From Parabacteroides sp. An277 (GTDB taxonomy: Bacteria; Bacteroidota; Bacteroidia; Bacteroidales; Tannerellaceae): a stretch of 64,000 bases of DNA. This document shows, piece by piece, positions 45,025-53,236 of this stretch. Location: positions 124,001 to 188,000 of the forward strand of contig NZ_NFJB01000002.1 in NCBI RefSeq assembly GCF_002159645.1, read 5' to 3'. The first letter of the stretch is position 1, and every line of letters starts with the position of its first letter. The notes under the pieces were generated by a model, which was not told the DNA's origin, made no database searches, and was given only the letters and a program-made list of their open reading frames with translations. The position numbers and the translations under genes are program-made.

Positions 45025-47763
45025 ATGAAATATCGAATTCTATTAACCCTTTTCGTCTATGTAATAGGAAGCTGGTGGTTGCGCGCCCAAGAGGTGACAC
45101 CGCCGACGCATACCGACGCAGGAGCCGTAACCGACACGACGCTACCGCCTGCCATAGCTGCGCCGGATACCTTGCCGACCGACACCTTAGCCGCCGACAC
45201 TACGCGAAAAGGCGCTTTGGAAGCCCCCGTGGCCTACCAAGCGACGGATTCGATTGTGATGACCTCCACTAACATGGCCTTCCTCTATGGCGAAGGCGAC
45301 GTGAAGTACCAGCAAATCCAACTCCAAGCCGAGGAAATCCAAATGAGCATGGACAGCAGCACCGTGTTTGCCAAGTTTGGGCTGGATTCGATTGGCGAAG
45401 AATTCGGCTATCCGCTCTTCATCGATGGCGGAGACCAATATGAGTCGAAGACCATGCGCTATAACTTCAAGACGAAGAAGGGATATATCACCGACGTCAT
45501 TACCCAACAAGGCGAAGGCTACGTGACGGCCGGACGGACAAAAAAGACCGAAACAGATGCCCTCAACATGGTAGGCGGACGCTATACGACGTGCGACGAC
45601 CACGAGCATCCGCACTTCTATATCCAAATGACGAAAGCCAAGGTGCGCCCGAAGAAAAACATCGTCACCGGCCCAGTCTATATGGTATTTGAAGACGTGC
45701 CCATCTATCCGCTCGGATTACCTTTTTGCTTCTTTCCTTTCTCAGACACCTATTCGTCGGGTATCTTGATGCCTACCTTTGGCGATGAATCTGCCCGCGG
45801 CTTCTACCTGCGCGACGGAGGTTACTACTTTGCCATCAACGATTACATCGACCTGGCCTTAACGGGTGAAATCTACACCAAAGGCTCGTGGGGACTCTCG
45901 GCGAAATCCAGTTACCGGAAGCGATACAAATATTCCGGAAACTTCCTCGTCTCCTATCTGGTATCGAAATATGGCGACAAAGGATTACCCGACTACAGCG
46001 TCTCGAAAGACTTTAAAGTAAACTGGACCCATACGCAAGATTCGAAGGCAAATCCCTACCTCTCTTTCTCGGCTAGCGTCAACTTTGCCACCAGCAGTTA
46101 CGACCGCAACCAGCTAAACGGACTCTATAATCCGGAATCGACCAGCAACACCAAGGGTTCGACAGTGAACATCACGAAACGATTTCCCAACAGTCCCTTG
46201 TCGATTTCCGGTACGATGTCTATCAACCAGACGACCCGAGACTCGTCCATCGCCGTAACACTTCCAGACTTGACCGTGACGCTCAGCCGTATATACCCCT
46301 TCAAACGCAAACAGGCTGTGGGAAAAGAGCGTTGGTATGAGAAAATATCCATGTCCTACACCGGATACTTCCGCAATAGCATTAGCACCAAAGAGAACCT
46401 CCTCTTCAAATCGAACCTCATCAAGGACTGGACGAACGGAATGCAACATCGCATCCCGGTAAGTGCCACTTTTACGGCATTCAAATACCTCAACATCTCA
46501 CCTTCGTTCAATTATACCGAAAATTGGTACACGCACAAGATAGAACAGGCATACGACCGCCAATTAGGACGCATGGCACCAACCGACACCACGTATGGCT
46601 TCTACCGTACGTATGAATATGATGCTTCCATCTCGGCGTCCACCACTTTGTACGGATTCTTCAAACCGCTTCCCTTCTTTGGTGGCAAGAAGATAGAGAT
46701 GATTCGCCATCGTTTCGAACCATCAATTAGTTTAAGTGCCCGTCCAGACTTCGGAGCTTCAAAATTCGGCTTCTGGGAAAACTATGTCTACACGAACGAC
46801 CGTGGCGAACAAGTTGAGACCTACTATTCACCTTTCTCCGGACAGCTCTTTTCACCTCCTTCTCGGGGAAAATCCGGATCGGTCAATTTCTCGTTGAACA
46901 ACAATTTAGAAATGAAAGTAAAGTCTGATAAAGACTCGACTGGATTCAAGAAGATTAGTTTGATTGACAAGCTTTCGCTCTCTCAGTCCTATAACATGGC
47001 GGCCGATTCTTTCAAATGGAGCGACCTCTCAATAGGATTACGCTTGAAACTCTCCAAGAATTACACACTGAATCTGAATGGAACCTTCGATAATTATCTC
47101 TACACCTACGACGAAGAAACACGTACCGCCCGTCAAATCGATAAATTACGTTGGGGAAGCGGCAAGTTTCCGCGCCTCCGTAGTACCGGTACAAGCTTCT
47201 CTTATACATTTAATAACGACACATTCCGGAAATGGTTTGGAGGTGGAGATGAAGAATCAGGACAACAAGAGAATACGGATGCCTCATCCGAGGAGAACAA
47301 TAACCTGACCGGACCACAAGACGAAGAGGGGAAAAAAGGAGAACGTTTGTTGGGGAAAAAGAAGGAGACCGGCGAATACGATGCGGATGGCTATCTGAAA
47401 GGAGAAATACCTTGGAGTCTTTCCTTCAATTATAGTATGAGCTTAGGATATGGTACATTCAATCCGAATAAGATGGAGTACAACTACCGTATCACCCATG
47501 CGCTCAGTTTCAATGGGAACATCCAACCAACAAAAAACTGGCGCTTCAACTTCAATGCAACATACGACTTTGACACACATAAAATATCCTACCTGACATG
47601 TAACATCACGCGAGACCTCCATTGTTTCCAGATGTCTGCCAGCTTCATTCCTGTAGGACCTTATAAATCCTACACCTTTTCTATTGCTGTAAGCTCTTCT
47701 CTGCTCAAAGATTTGAAATACAATCAAAGTAGTAGTTATCGGGAAGGACAACAGTGGTATTAA
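45025..47763 (+). CDS. lptD: LPS-assembly outer-membrane protein LptD, 912 aa
   Basis: Inserts LPS/LOS into the outer leaflet. A signal peptide (ending WLRAQ) and a Thr/Pro/Ala-rich linker lead to a jelly-roll OstA-like domain (about residues 75-200). That domain includes MAFLYGEGDVKYQQIQLQAEEIQM and KGYITDVITQQGEGYVTAG. The barrel begins near PIYPLGLPFCFFPFSDTYSSGILMP and has many amphipathic strands. An acidic Glu/Asp/Lys-rich insert near 745-800 (EESGQQENTDASSEENNN) sits in a loop. Barrel length and the PFCFFP..GILMPTFG motif are those of Bacteroidetes LptD. Close to the glycan locus, consistent with envelope biogenesis. Confidence 0.9.
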   Translation: MKYRILLTLFVYVIGSWWLRAQEVTPPTHTDAGAVTDTTLPPAIAAPDTLPTDTLAADTTRKGALEAPVAYQATDSIVMTSTNMAFLYGEGDVKYQQIQLQAEEIQMSMDSSTVFAKFGLDSIGEEFGYPLFIDGGDQYESKTMRYNFKTKKGYITDVITQQGEGYVTAGRTKKTETDALNMVGGRYTTCDDHEHPHFYIQMTKAKVRPKKNIVTGPVYMVFEDVPIYPLGLPFCFFPFSDTYSSGILMPTFGDESARGFYLRDGGYYFAINDYIDLALTGEIYTKGSWGLSAKSSYRKRYKYSGNFLVSYLVSKYGDKGLPDYSVSKDFKVNWTHTQDSKANPYLSFSASVNFATSSYDRNQLNGLYNPESTSNTKGSTVNITKRFPNSPLSISGTMSINQTTRDSSIAVTLPDLTVTLSRIYPFKRKQAVGKERWYEKISMSYTGYFRNSISTKENLLFKSNLIKDWTNGMQHRIPVSATFTAFKYLNISPSFNYTENWYTHKIEQAYDRQLGRMAPTDTTYGFYRTYEYDASISASTTLYGFFKPLPFFGGKKIEMIRHRFEPSISLSARPDFGASKFGFWENYVYTNDRGEQVETYYSPFSGQLFSPPSRGKSGSVNFSLNNNLEMKVKSDKDSTGFKKISLIDKLSLSQSYNMAADSFKWSDLSIGLRLKLSKNYTLNLNGTFDNYLYTYDEETRTARQIDKLRWGSGKFPRLRSTGTSFSYTFNNDTFRKWFGGGDEESGQQENTDASSEENNNLTGPQDEEGKKGERLLGKKKETGEYDADGYLKGEIPWSLSFNYSMSLGYGTFNPNKMEYNYRITHALSFNGNIQPTKNWRFNFNATYDFDTHKISYLTCNITRDLHCFQMSASFIPVGPYKSYTFSIAVSSSLLKDLKYNQSSSYREGQQWY

Positions 47764-47785
47764 TACGTACTTTTCCGTTCCAACA

Positions 47786-47817
47786 CTTGCATATCTGAAA
47801 AGAATAACGTACTTTTG
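47786..47817 (+). promoter_or_regulatory. Promoter of tRNA-Leu
   Basis: CTTG (47786-47789), 20-bp spacer, TACTTTTG (47810-47817); 12 bp before the tRNA 5' end. Confidence 0.55.
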
Positions 47818-47829
47818 CATCGATTTCAG

Positions 47830-47911
47830 GCGGCTGTGGTGTAATTGGTAGCCACGTCAGACTTAGGATCTGATGCTTCACGGCGTGGGGGTTCGAGTCC
47901 CTTCAGCCGCA
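47830..47911 (+). tRNA. tRNA-Leu(TAG)
   Basis: 82 nt. Acceptor GCGGCTG/CAGCCGC with discriminator A. Anticodon stem TCAGA/TCTGA with loop CTTAGGA (anticodon TAG, reads CUA). Long variable arm of class II form, T-arm GGGTTCGAGTCCC-like. No CCA encoded. Confidence 0.95.
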
Positions 47912-47991
47912 CAAAGGACGAACTCTTGGCGGACGGCAAGTTTGCCAGGAGTTTTTTTATTATCATTGTAAATCATAAATCAGAAGAAGGC

Positions 47992-48894
47992 ATGAAAAAG
48001 ACGTATTGGATGAGTTTATTTCTTGTGCTCCTGTTCTTACCTCCCATAGGCAAAGCGGAAGATTTAGGAACGCAATTAAGAAAAGCGATTGAAGGCAAAG
48101 CAGCCACAGTAGGCGTAGCGGTGATATTTAACGGCTCAGAACTGGTGACCGTGAACGACATGTACCGCTATCCTATGATGAGTACCTTTAAATTCCACCA
48201 AGCACTCTCGGTGGTAGATTATATTAATCGGAAAGAAAAGACATTAGCCACAGAAATATTGGTCAAGCAATCGGACTTGAAAACCGAAATGTATAGTCCG
48301 ATGCGCGATGCCAACCGAAAAGGAAACTTCTACATCACGATTGGAGACCTGCTGAAATATTCCCTAATCGATAGCGACAACTATGCCTGCGATATTCTCT
48401 TTGAACATATCGGAGGACCGAAAACCACAGACAAATACGTTCGCGGTTTAGGTATAGAAGACTTTTCCATCACGCAAACAGAACGGGAAATGCACGAATC
48501 GACAGACAACGTGTGGTTGAACTGGACGAAACCTTCGGCTGCCGTCTTGCTTCTGGAAACTTTTCTGCAGAATCCTATGTTCGATAAAAGTCAAAAACTC
48601 TTTCTCGAACGTGCCATGGCAGATGCCAACACGGGAAAAGACAAACTAAAAGCTGGTTTGCCCAACGACGTACTCTTAGGACACAAAACAGGAAGTTCGG
48701 ACCGGAATGAATATGGCATCAAAGTAGCAGACAACGATATGGGGTTTGTAGTTCTCCCGAACGGACAATATTATACAATAGCCGTATTCGTTATGAACTC
48801 GCAAGAGTCAGACAAAACAAACGCACGACTGATAGCCAATATATCGAAAATCGTTTATAATTATTTCGTTACACATTATAAAGATAAGGATTAG
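47992..48894 (+). CDS. Class A beta-lactamase (subclass A2-like), 300 aa
   Basis: Periplasmic serine beta-lactamase. The start at 47992 gives a signal peptide cleaved near GKA-ED (about residue 22); the longer frame begins inside tRNA-Leu and is rejected. Catalytic motifs are complete: STFK (Ser64, Lys67; S70-K73 in standard numbering), SDN (128-130), omega-loop TEREMHEST with Glu164 or Glu166, and HKTGSS (Lys232). The MH.. (then) NW.. pattern after the omega-loop is like the CfxA/CepA/PER/VEB group typical of Bacteroidetes. Spectrum cannot be inferred. It lies directly downstream of the tRNA (80 bp). Confidence 0.92.
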   Translation: MKKTYWMSLFLVLLFLPPIGKAEDLGTQLRKAIEGKAATVGVAVIFNGSELVTVNDMYRYPMMSTFKFHQALSVVDYINRKEKTLATEILVKQSDLKTEMYSPMRDANRKGNFYITIGDLLKYSLIDSDNYACDILFEHIGGPKTTDKYVRGLGIEDFSITQTEREMHESTDNVWLNWTKPSAAVLLLETFLQNPMFDKSQKLFLERAMADANTGKDKLKAGLPNDVLLGHKTGSSDRNEYGIKVADNDMGFVVLPNGQYYTIAVFVMNSQESDKTNARLIANISKIVYNYFVTHYKDKD

Positions 48895-48949
48895 AGAAAA
48901 TTAATAGATAAATCACAGAAATCATACGCAAGGGACAAATAGAAATGCC

Positions 48950-48957
48950 TATATTTG
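48950..48957 (+). promoter_or_regulatory. -7 box upstream of the META gene
   Basis: TATATTTG fits TAnnTTTG. It lies before, not after, the terminator at 49005-49045, so transcripts starting here would pass through that hairpin to reach the META gene. Confidence 0.4.
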
Positions 48958-49004
48958 CAACGTGGTTTTTTCTTTAATAGCATTAAGATTTAAGTTCACA
49001 AGTT

Positions 49005-49045
49005 GATAAAAGGTTGTCGGATGGCAACCTTTTATCTTTTTATTT
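49005..49045 (+). terminator. Intrinsic terminator (beta-lactamase end or leader attenuator)
   Basis: Perfect 12-bp stem GATAAAAGGTTG/CAACCTTTTATC followed by TTTTTATTT. Confidence 0.85.
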
Positions 49046-49087
49046 GTTGTAAAAACGATAAACATACTATTTTAAAAGAACAAGAAG

Positions 49088-49513
49088 ATGAAAAAGTTTT
49101 TAATGTATGCATTTATGATTCCGGCTCTGGCCGGGACGTTGTTCGCGTGTGCGGTTTCTAAAACAGACGCCAAACAACTGGCAGGAAAGTGGAACATCAC
49201 GGAAGTGAAAGGCGAAAAAGTCGTAGCAGAGAATACTCCATTTATGGAATTCAACATGAACGAAAACAAATTGCACGGAAATGCGGGTTGCAATATATTC
49301 AACACGTCCGTTACTTTAGATGACAAAGACGCTTCTGCCATCCGAATTGCCCAAGGAATGACAACTATGATGGCGTGCCCAGACATGGATTTAGAGACCA
49401 AAATACTCCAAACCATGGATGCCGTTCGAGCTGTCAAAGCCGGTGCTTCAGAAAACGAAATGCTCCTGGTGGATGAAGCCGGCAACGTATTGTTCGTATT
49501 GGTGAAGCCGTAA
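49088..49513 (+). CDS. META-domain (HslJ-like) lipoprotein, 141 aa
   Basis: A small exported META-domain protein. The signal peptide (MKKFLMYAFMIPALAGTLFAC) ends in a lipobox with Cys21. The META core follows: LAGKWNITEVKGEKV, PFMEFNMNENKLHGNAGCNIFN and a final NEMLLVDEAGNVLFVLVKP. The G-x-x-G-C-N motif is diagnostic. HslJ relatives are heat-shock or novobiocin-resistance envelope proteins, but the function here is unknown. Single gene; convergent with the NamZ gene across a strong bidirectional terminator. Confidence 0.87.
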   Translation: MKKFLMYAFMIPALAGTLFACAVSKTDAKQLAGKWNITEVKGEKVVAENTPFMEFNMNENKLHGNAGCNIFNTSVTLDDKDASAIRIAQGMTTMMACPDMDLETKILQTMDAVRAVKAGASENEMLLVDEAGNVLFVLVKP

Positions 49514-49528
49514 GAAGCTTAAACGCGA

Positions 49529-49571
49529 AGACACGGAGCAATTATTGATTAACAATTAATGCTCCGTGTCT
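49529..49571. terminator. Bidirectional terminator between META and NamZ genes
   Basis: Perfect 12-bp arms AGACACGGAGCA/TGCTCCGTGTCT around an AT-rich loop, between two convergent genes. Confidence 0.85.
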
Positions 49572-49586
49572 CTATGTTTAAAACCT

Positions 49587-50765
49587 TCATTCCTCATACA
49601 AAAGATATTTTTGACGCATAGCTTTATAACGAATCAAATCGTCTTGCCACGAAGCACGAATTTCCTCTTCAGTAAGTCCTTGTATGATTTGTTTTCTTAA
49701 TTGGTCAGTTCCTGCCAACAAATCAAACCATTTCGGACGAGAAAAGAAGAAATCTGTTTGATTTCCACACTGGTGGTAAAAATCTAAAATGAAGCGAAGC
49801 GTTAATCCGCCCTCAAACGGATATTCTTGCAAATTTACGCCATAACAAGTTTTTCCCTTTTGCAATGGATTGGTATCGAAATCCGGTAAGGATTCCGGCG
49901 TAAACTGATAAGTTCCGAATTTCGGATCCGGATATCCAATCATCTGAAAAGGATGATATGTCCCGCGCCCTACACTGAAAGGAGTCGCCTCGAAGAAGCA
50001 AAGCGAAGGATAAAGACGCACTGCTTGGTCGTTCGGCAAATTGGGTGACGGCTTAATAGGAAGCCAATAAGAATCGCCATGTTTCCAATTCAAAAGTTTG
50101 ACCACCGTCAAACGGCAAGAGTTCACTCCAGATTTCAACCAACCTTCTCCATTAATCATCTGTGCCAGCTCGCCAATCGTCAAACCATGCAAAAGAGGAA
50201 TCGGATCTAAACCCACAAACGAACGGAAACCGGATTGGCGAATCGGTCCATCCACAAAGTCATTGGGATTCGGACGGTCAAACACAATCATTTCTTTTCC
50301 TTGCTCGGCACACGCTTCCATCACATAGTGCATGGTACTAATATAAGTAAAGAATCGTGCCCCTACATCTTGGATATCGAATACAATCACATCAATACCT
50401 TCCAGTTGCTTGGCCGTCGGCTTCTTCTGTTTCCCATAAATGGAAACTATCGGGATGCCTGTTTTCTGGTCTTTGCTATCTTTCACCACTTCACCCGCAT
50501 CCACCCGACCGCGGAAACCATGTTCCGGTGCGAGTATACGCTTTACGTGGATGCCTTTTTCCACCAATGCATCCAGCAAATGAACCTCACCTCCATGCAA
50601 CACGGAAGTCTGATTAACCACCAACCCCACTTGCTTTCCCTCGAGCAAACGCATCCATTCATCGATTCGTTCGGCTCCTACCACTACGCCTTTCTCTTCC
50701 GCATGAAGTAGGGAAAAAGAGAAGAAAAGGCAACTCATGACGAATAATACAATCTTACGTTTCAT
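49587..50765 (-). CDS. DUF1343 exo-beta-N-acetylmuramidase (NamZ-like), 392 aa
   Basis: Exported cell-wall glycosidase. Signal peptide (MKRKIVLFVMSCLFFSFSLLHA); family motifs QVGLVVNQTSVLHGGEVHLLDAL, ILAPEHGFRGRVDAGEVV, FDIQDVGARFFTYISTMHYVMEAC, FDRPNPNDFVDGP, PSPNLPNDQAVRLYPSLCFFEATPFSVGRGT and a C-terminal PKFGTYQFTP. This series is the DUF1343/NamZ family (GH171), which removes terminal MurNAc from peptidoglycan fragments during recycling. Length normal. It faces the sigma-factor gene head to head with a 53-bp divergent promoter region. Confidence 0.92.
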   Translation of the reverse strand: MKRKIVLFVMSCLFFSFSLLHAEEKGVVVGAERIDEWMRLLEGKQVGLVVNQTSVLHGGEVHLLDALVEKGIHVKRILAPEHGFRGRVDAGEVVKDSKDQKTGIPIVSIYGKQKKPTAKQLEGIDVIVFDIQDVGARFFTYISTMHYVMEACAEQGKEMIVFDRPNPNDFVDGPIRQSGFRSFVGLDPIPLLHGLTIGELAQMINGEGWLKSGVNSCRLTVVKLLNWKHGDSYWLPIKPSPNLPNDQAVRLYPSLCFFEATPFSVGRGTYHPFQMIGYPDPKFGTYQFTPESLPDFDTNPLQKGKTCYGVNLQEYPFEGGLTLRFILDFYHQCGNQTDFFFSRPKWFDLLAGTDQLRKQIIQGLTEEEIRASWQDDLIRYKAMRQKYLLYEE

Positions 50766-50785
50766 CTTTCCTATTTATTTTTAAC

Positions 50786-50814
50786 AAAGGTAGTGGAAAT
50801 ATTTCTATTTTTGC
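50786..50814. promoter_or_regulatory. Divergent -7 boxes, NamZ and ECF sigma genes
   Basis: Reverse strand TACCTTTG at 50786-50793 serves the NamZ gene. Forward TATTTTTG at 50807-50814 is only 5 bp before the sigma-factor ATG at 50819, so that mRNA would be nearly leaderless or start from another promoter. Confidence 0.45.
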
Positions 50815-50818
50815 AAAC

Positions 50819-51379
50819 ATGAACGAAAAAGAGTTTCAACATATCTACGAACGATTCTATAGGCGTTCCTTTTTATTTGCCAAATCATACGTACACAACG
50901 ATTTGGTAGCAGAGGATATTGCCGTGGAGGCAATTCTAAAATATTGGGAGTTGATTCGCGTCCAAGATACGCCCCAAAACACGGAAGCTTTGTTGGTCAC
51001 TATTCTCCGAAATAAAGCAATCGACCATCTCCGGCATGAAATGATACAGGAAGCTACGTTGGAGCAAATATCCGAAACCTCGGTACGAGACCTTCAGCTT
51101 CGTATCTCTTCGCTCGAATCATGCGACCCGTCTGAACTCTTTTCAGCGGAAATCCGGCAAATCATGCGGCAAACATTAGCTCAACTACCCCAGCAAACAC
51201 GCCGTATCTTCGAACTGAGCCGCTATGAAAACAAATCGGTCAAAGAAATTGCCATCGAAACAGGTCTCAGCCCTAAAGCCGTCGAATACCATATTACCAA
51301 AGCACTGAAAGCATTACGTATCTCTTTAAAAGATTATTTACCTTTCTTACCATTTTTCTTCTTTCATTGGCAAACTTAA
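50819..51379 (+). CDS. ECF-type RNA polymerase sigma factor, 186 aa
   Basis: Region 2 (EKEFQHIYERFYRRSFLFAKSYVHNDLVAEDIAVEAILKYWE) and region 4 (TLAQLPQQTRRIFELSRYENKSVKEIAIETGLSPKAVEYHITKALKALR) are both clear, which defines a FecI/SigV-like Bacteroidetes ECF sigma. It ends with a hydrophobic tail LPFLPFFFFHWQT. No FecR anti-sigma or TonB receptor gene follows, unlike most Bacteroidetes ECF systems; the next gene is unrelated. What controls it is therefore not visible. Its targets are unknown. Confidence 0.9.
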   Translation: MNEKEFQHIYERFYRRSFLFAKSYVHNDLVAEDIAVEAILKYWELIRVQDTPQNTEALLVTILRNKAIDHLRHEMIQEATLEQISETSVRDLQLRISSLESCDPSELFSAEIRQIMRQTLAQLPQQTRRIFELSRYENKSVKEIAIETGLSPKAVEYHITKALKALRISLKDYLPFLPFFFFHWQT

Positions 51380-51470
51380 GTGTGAACCTTTTGCTCTTTT
51401 GGATTGTTGCTTCAATGAGACTGCTTATAAAATAAAAATAACCTCATAACAAGTCCTACGGGCAAATGTC

Positions 51471-51974
51471 ATGAAAATACTATTTGAAATAAAAGAAAAT
51501 TTGGCTGATATTGAAAACCAGCTGTTGCATTCCGATTTTTGGATTACAGAAGTAGAAGAACGTCCGGAAGAGGGCAAGAAAATTGTAACGATTCGTGATT
51601 TCGCCTATCCGCAAGAGGCCACGGCCGAGATTACCGACAAGGGCATCTGCATACAAACGGCATGGTCGAAATACACCTATCGCCTCTTCCAGAAAGATCA
51701 TTCTTATTGGTGCGAATACACAGGTGCATACCGCGGATTGCTGGAGCAAAAGTTGCTTCCCGCCATCACACCGAAAGAAAACCTGTTGGACCAAGAAGTA
51801 ACCAGCTCCTTGTATGGCAATACGACCGCCAAGACCTTGCGCGAATATGCCATGGACAACCTCAAGCTGAAGCACTTCCGCCAACAGACTTTCGGTGATA
51901 TCGGGTTCTCGACCAACGACCATCCGAAGCGCGTCTACGATGCTTTTATCAAAGAAGATTATATTCCGGATTGA
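51471..51974 (+). CDS. Uncharacterised cytoplasmic protein, 167 aa
   Basis: I do not recognise the family. The 167-residue soluble protein starts MKILFEIKENLADIENQLL, is mixed alpha/beta (WITEVEERPEEGKKIVTIRDF, TAWSKYTYRLFQKDHSYWCEY) and is rich in aromatic residues. The tail GFSTNDHPKRVYDAFIKEDYIPD is acidic. There is no signal peptide or membrane segment. It lies 91 bp after the sigma factor and 52 bp before the aquaporin gene on the same strand, so it could be co-transcribed with either. Confidence 0.6.
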   Translation: MKILFEIKENLADIENQLLHSDFWITEVEERPEEGKKIVTIRDFAYPQEATAEITDKGICIQTAWSKYTYRLFQKDHSYWCEYTGAYRGLLEQKLLPAITPKENLLDQEVTSSLYGNTTAKTLREYAMDNLKLKHFRQQTFGDIGFSTNDHPKRVYDAFIKEDYIPD

Positions 51975-52026
51975 ATATAACGGTAAACACAACGAATTAC
52001 AATGATAAATTAAATGCAATAAGCCT

Positions 52027-52704
52027 ATGAAAAAGTACATAGCAGAAATGATTGGGACAATGGTACTTGTCCTAATGGGTTGCGGTAGCGCGGTATTCGC
52101 AGGCCATGCAGCCGATACAGTCGGAGCCGGAGTCGGGACGTTGGGCGTCGCGTTGGCATTTGGCCTCTCCGTAGTGGCGATGGCATACACCATCGGTGGC
52201 ATTTCAGGATGCCATATCAATCCGGCCATTACGCTGGGCGTCTATCTCTCCGGACGAATGAGCGGGAAAGATGCCGGCATGTATATGCTGTTCCAAGTCA
52301 TTGGGGCAGTCATCGCGTCGGCCATCTTATATATTATGGTCACGGTAGGTGTGCATGGCGGACCTACGTCGACCGGTTCGAATAGCTTTGCCGACGGCAT
52401 GATGCTACAAGCCTTCCTGGCCGAAATGATTTTCACGTTCATCTTCGTCTTGGTGGTCTTAGGAGCAACCGACGAAGAGAAAGGCGCAGGTAATCTGGCA
52501 GGTTTGGCCATCGGATTGACCCTCGTGTTAATCCATATCGTCTGCATCCCGATTACAGGCACTTCGGTTAATCCGGCACGAAGCATTGGTCCGGCCCTCT
52601 TCGAAGGTGGCGTAGCTCTCGAACAACTTTGGCTCTTCATTGTAGCTCCTTTCTTGGGTGCCACACTCAGCTCCATGACTTGGCGAAGCCTCCGCAAAGG
52701 ATAA
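52027..52704 (+). CDS. aqpZ: Aquaporin Z-type water channel, 225 aa
   Basis: Inner-membrane MIP channel. The two half-helix motifs are present: GCHINPAITLGV (NPA at 65-67) and TGTSVNPARSIGPA (NPA at 182-184). Six hydrophobic segments and length 225 are normal for AqpZ. The residue set around the second NPA (T-S-V-N-P-A-R-S) favours water over glycerol. It is followed by a long inverted repeat at 52752-52843. Confidence 0.94.
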   Translation: MKKYIAEMIGTMVLVLMGCGSAVFAGHAADTVGAGVGTLGVALAFGLSVVAMAYTIGGISGCHINPAITLGVYLSGRMSGKDAGMYMLFQVIGAVIASAILYIMVTVGVHGGPTSTGSNSFADGMMLQAFLAEMIFTFIFVLVVLGATDEEKGAGNLAGLAIGLTLVLIHIVCIPITGTSVNPARSIGPALFEGGVALEQLWLFIVAPFLGATLSSMTWRSLRKG

Positions 52705-52751
52705 CTCAAGCCTCCTCATCTTATCCGATGAGGGTGTGTCTGAAAGGAAAC

Positions 52752-52843
52752 ATGGCACACAGATTTAATAGAAGACCACTGATTTTATTTTATTGCTTTA
52801 TAATGAAATGAATCAGTGGTCTTCTATTAAATCTGTGTGCCAT
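52752..52843. repeat. 33-bp perfect inverted repeat
   Basis: Arms 52752-52784 and 52811-52843 are exact complements (ATGGCACACAG.. / ..CTGTGTGCCAT) around a 26-nt AT-rich loop. It may serve as terminator for aqpZ, but at 33 bp without a clean T-run it is unusually long. Confidence 0.85.
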
Positions 52844-52912
52844 TTCTTATTTTGACACATACTCATTTTTGTCTTTTCATTATGGCTCAAAGTACCGCTT
52901 CGCCCAATACGG

Positions 52913-53030
52913 CGTATTGACATCCCTCTTTGCAAGGGTATCGCTTGCGCCTCGGCAAGCGATGCCCTTGCAAAGGCGCAAGTGCTGCTTTTGAGGAGGC
53001 GCAAGCCATGCCCTTGCCGAGCGGCAAAGG
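52913..53030. repeat. Dispersed palindromic repeat, copy 2
   Basis: Homologous to 15810-15900 but longer by an internal inverted part (GCGCCTCGGCAAGCGATGCCC). Same position, just beyond the 3' end of a DUF6383 gene. Confidence 0.75.
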
Positions 53031-53068
53031 AAAAGCCCCTTCTCGGCCGAAACCGAAAAGAGGCTCTT
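53031..53068 (-). terminator. Terminator of the second DUF6383 gene
   Basis: Reverse strand AAGAGCCTCTTTTCGG / CCGAGAAGGGGCTTTT stem, equivalent to 15901-15939. The preceding 3' UTR also shares GCTGCACAGTGCCCCTCGCG with the first locus. Confidence 0.7.
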
Positions 53069-53236
53069 AAGAGTTTTGCGCCCCGGTCTTCCCAGAAGGG
53101 AGCGCCTTGAATAGAATTTTCTAATATTAATACTAACGTATTTCTTTGGCTGCGGCGACTCTCGCGAGGGGCACTGTGCAGCTTATTAACTATTTATTAA
53201 CAACTTAAATTTATAATGTTATGAACTTTAGTTCAA

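Noticed and set aside
47845-47991. Upstream extension of the beta-lactamase gene
   Set aside because: It begins inside tRNA-Leu; the signal peptide begins at 47992.
52752-52843. Insertion sequence with terminal inverted repeats
   Set aside because: Only 26 nt lie between the arms; no transposase and no obvious target duplication.
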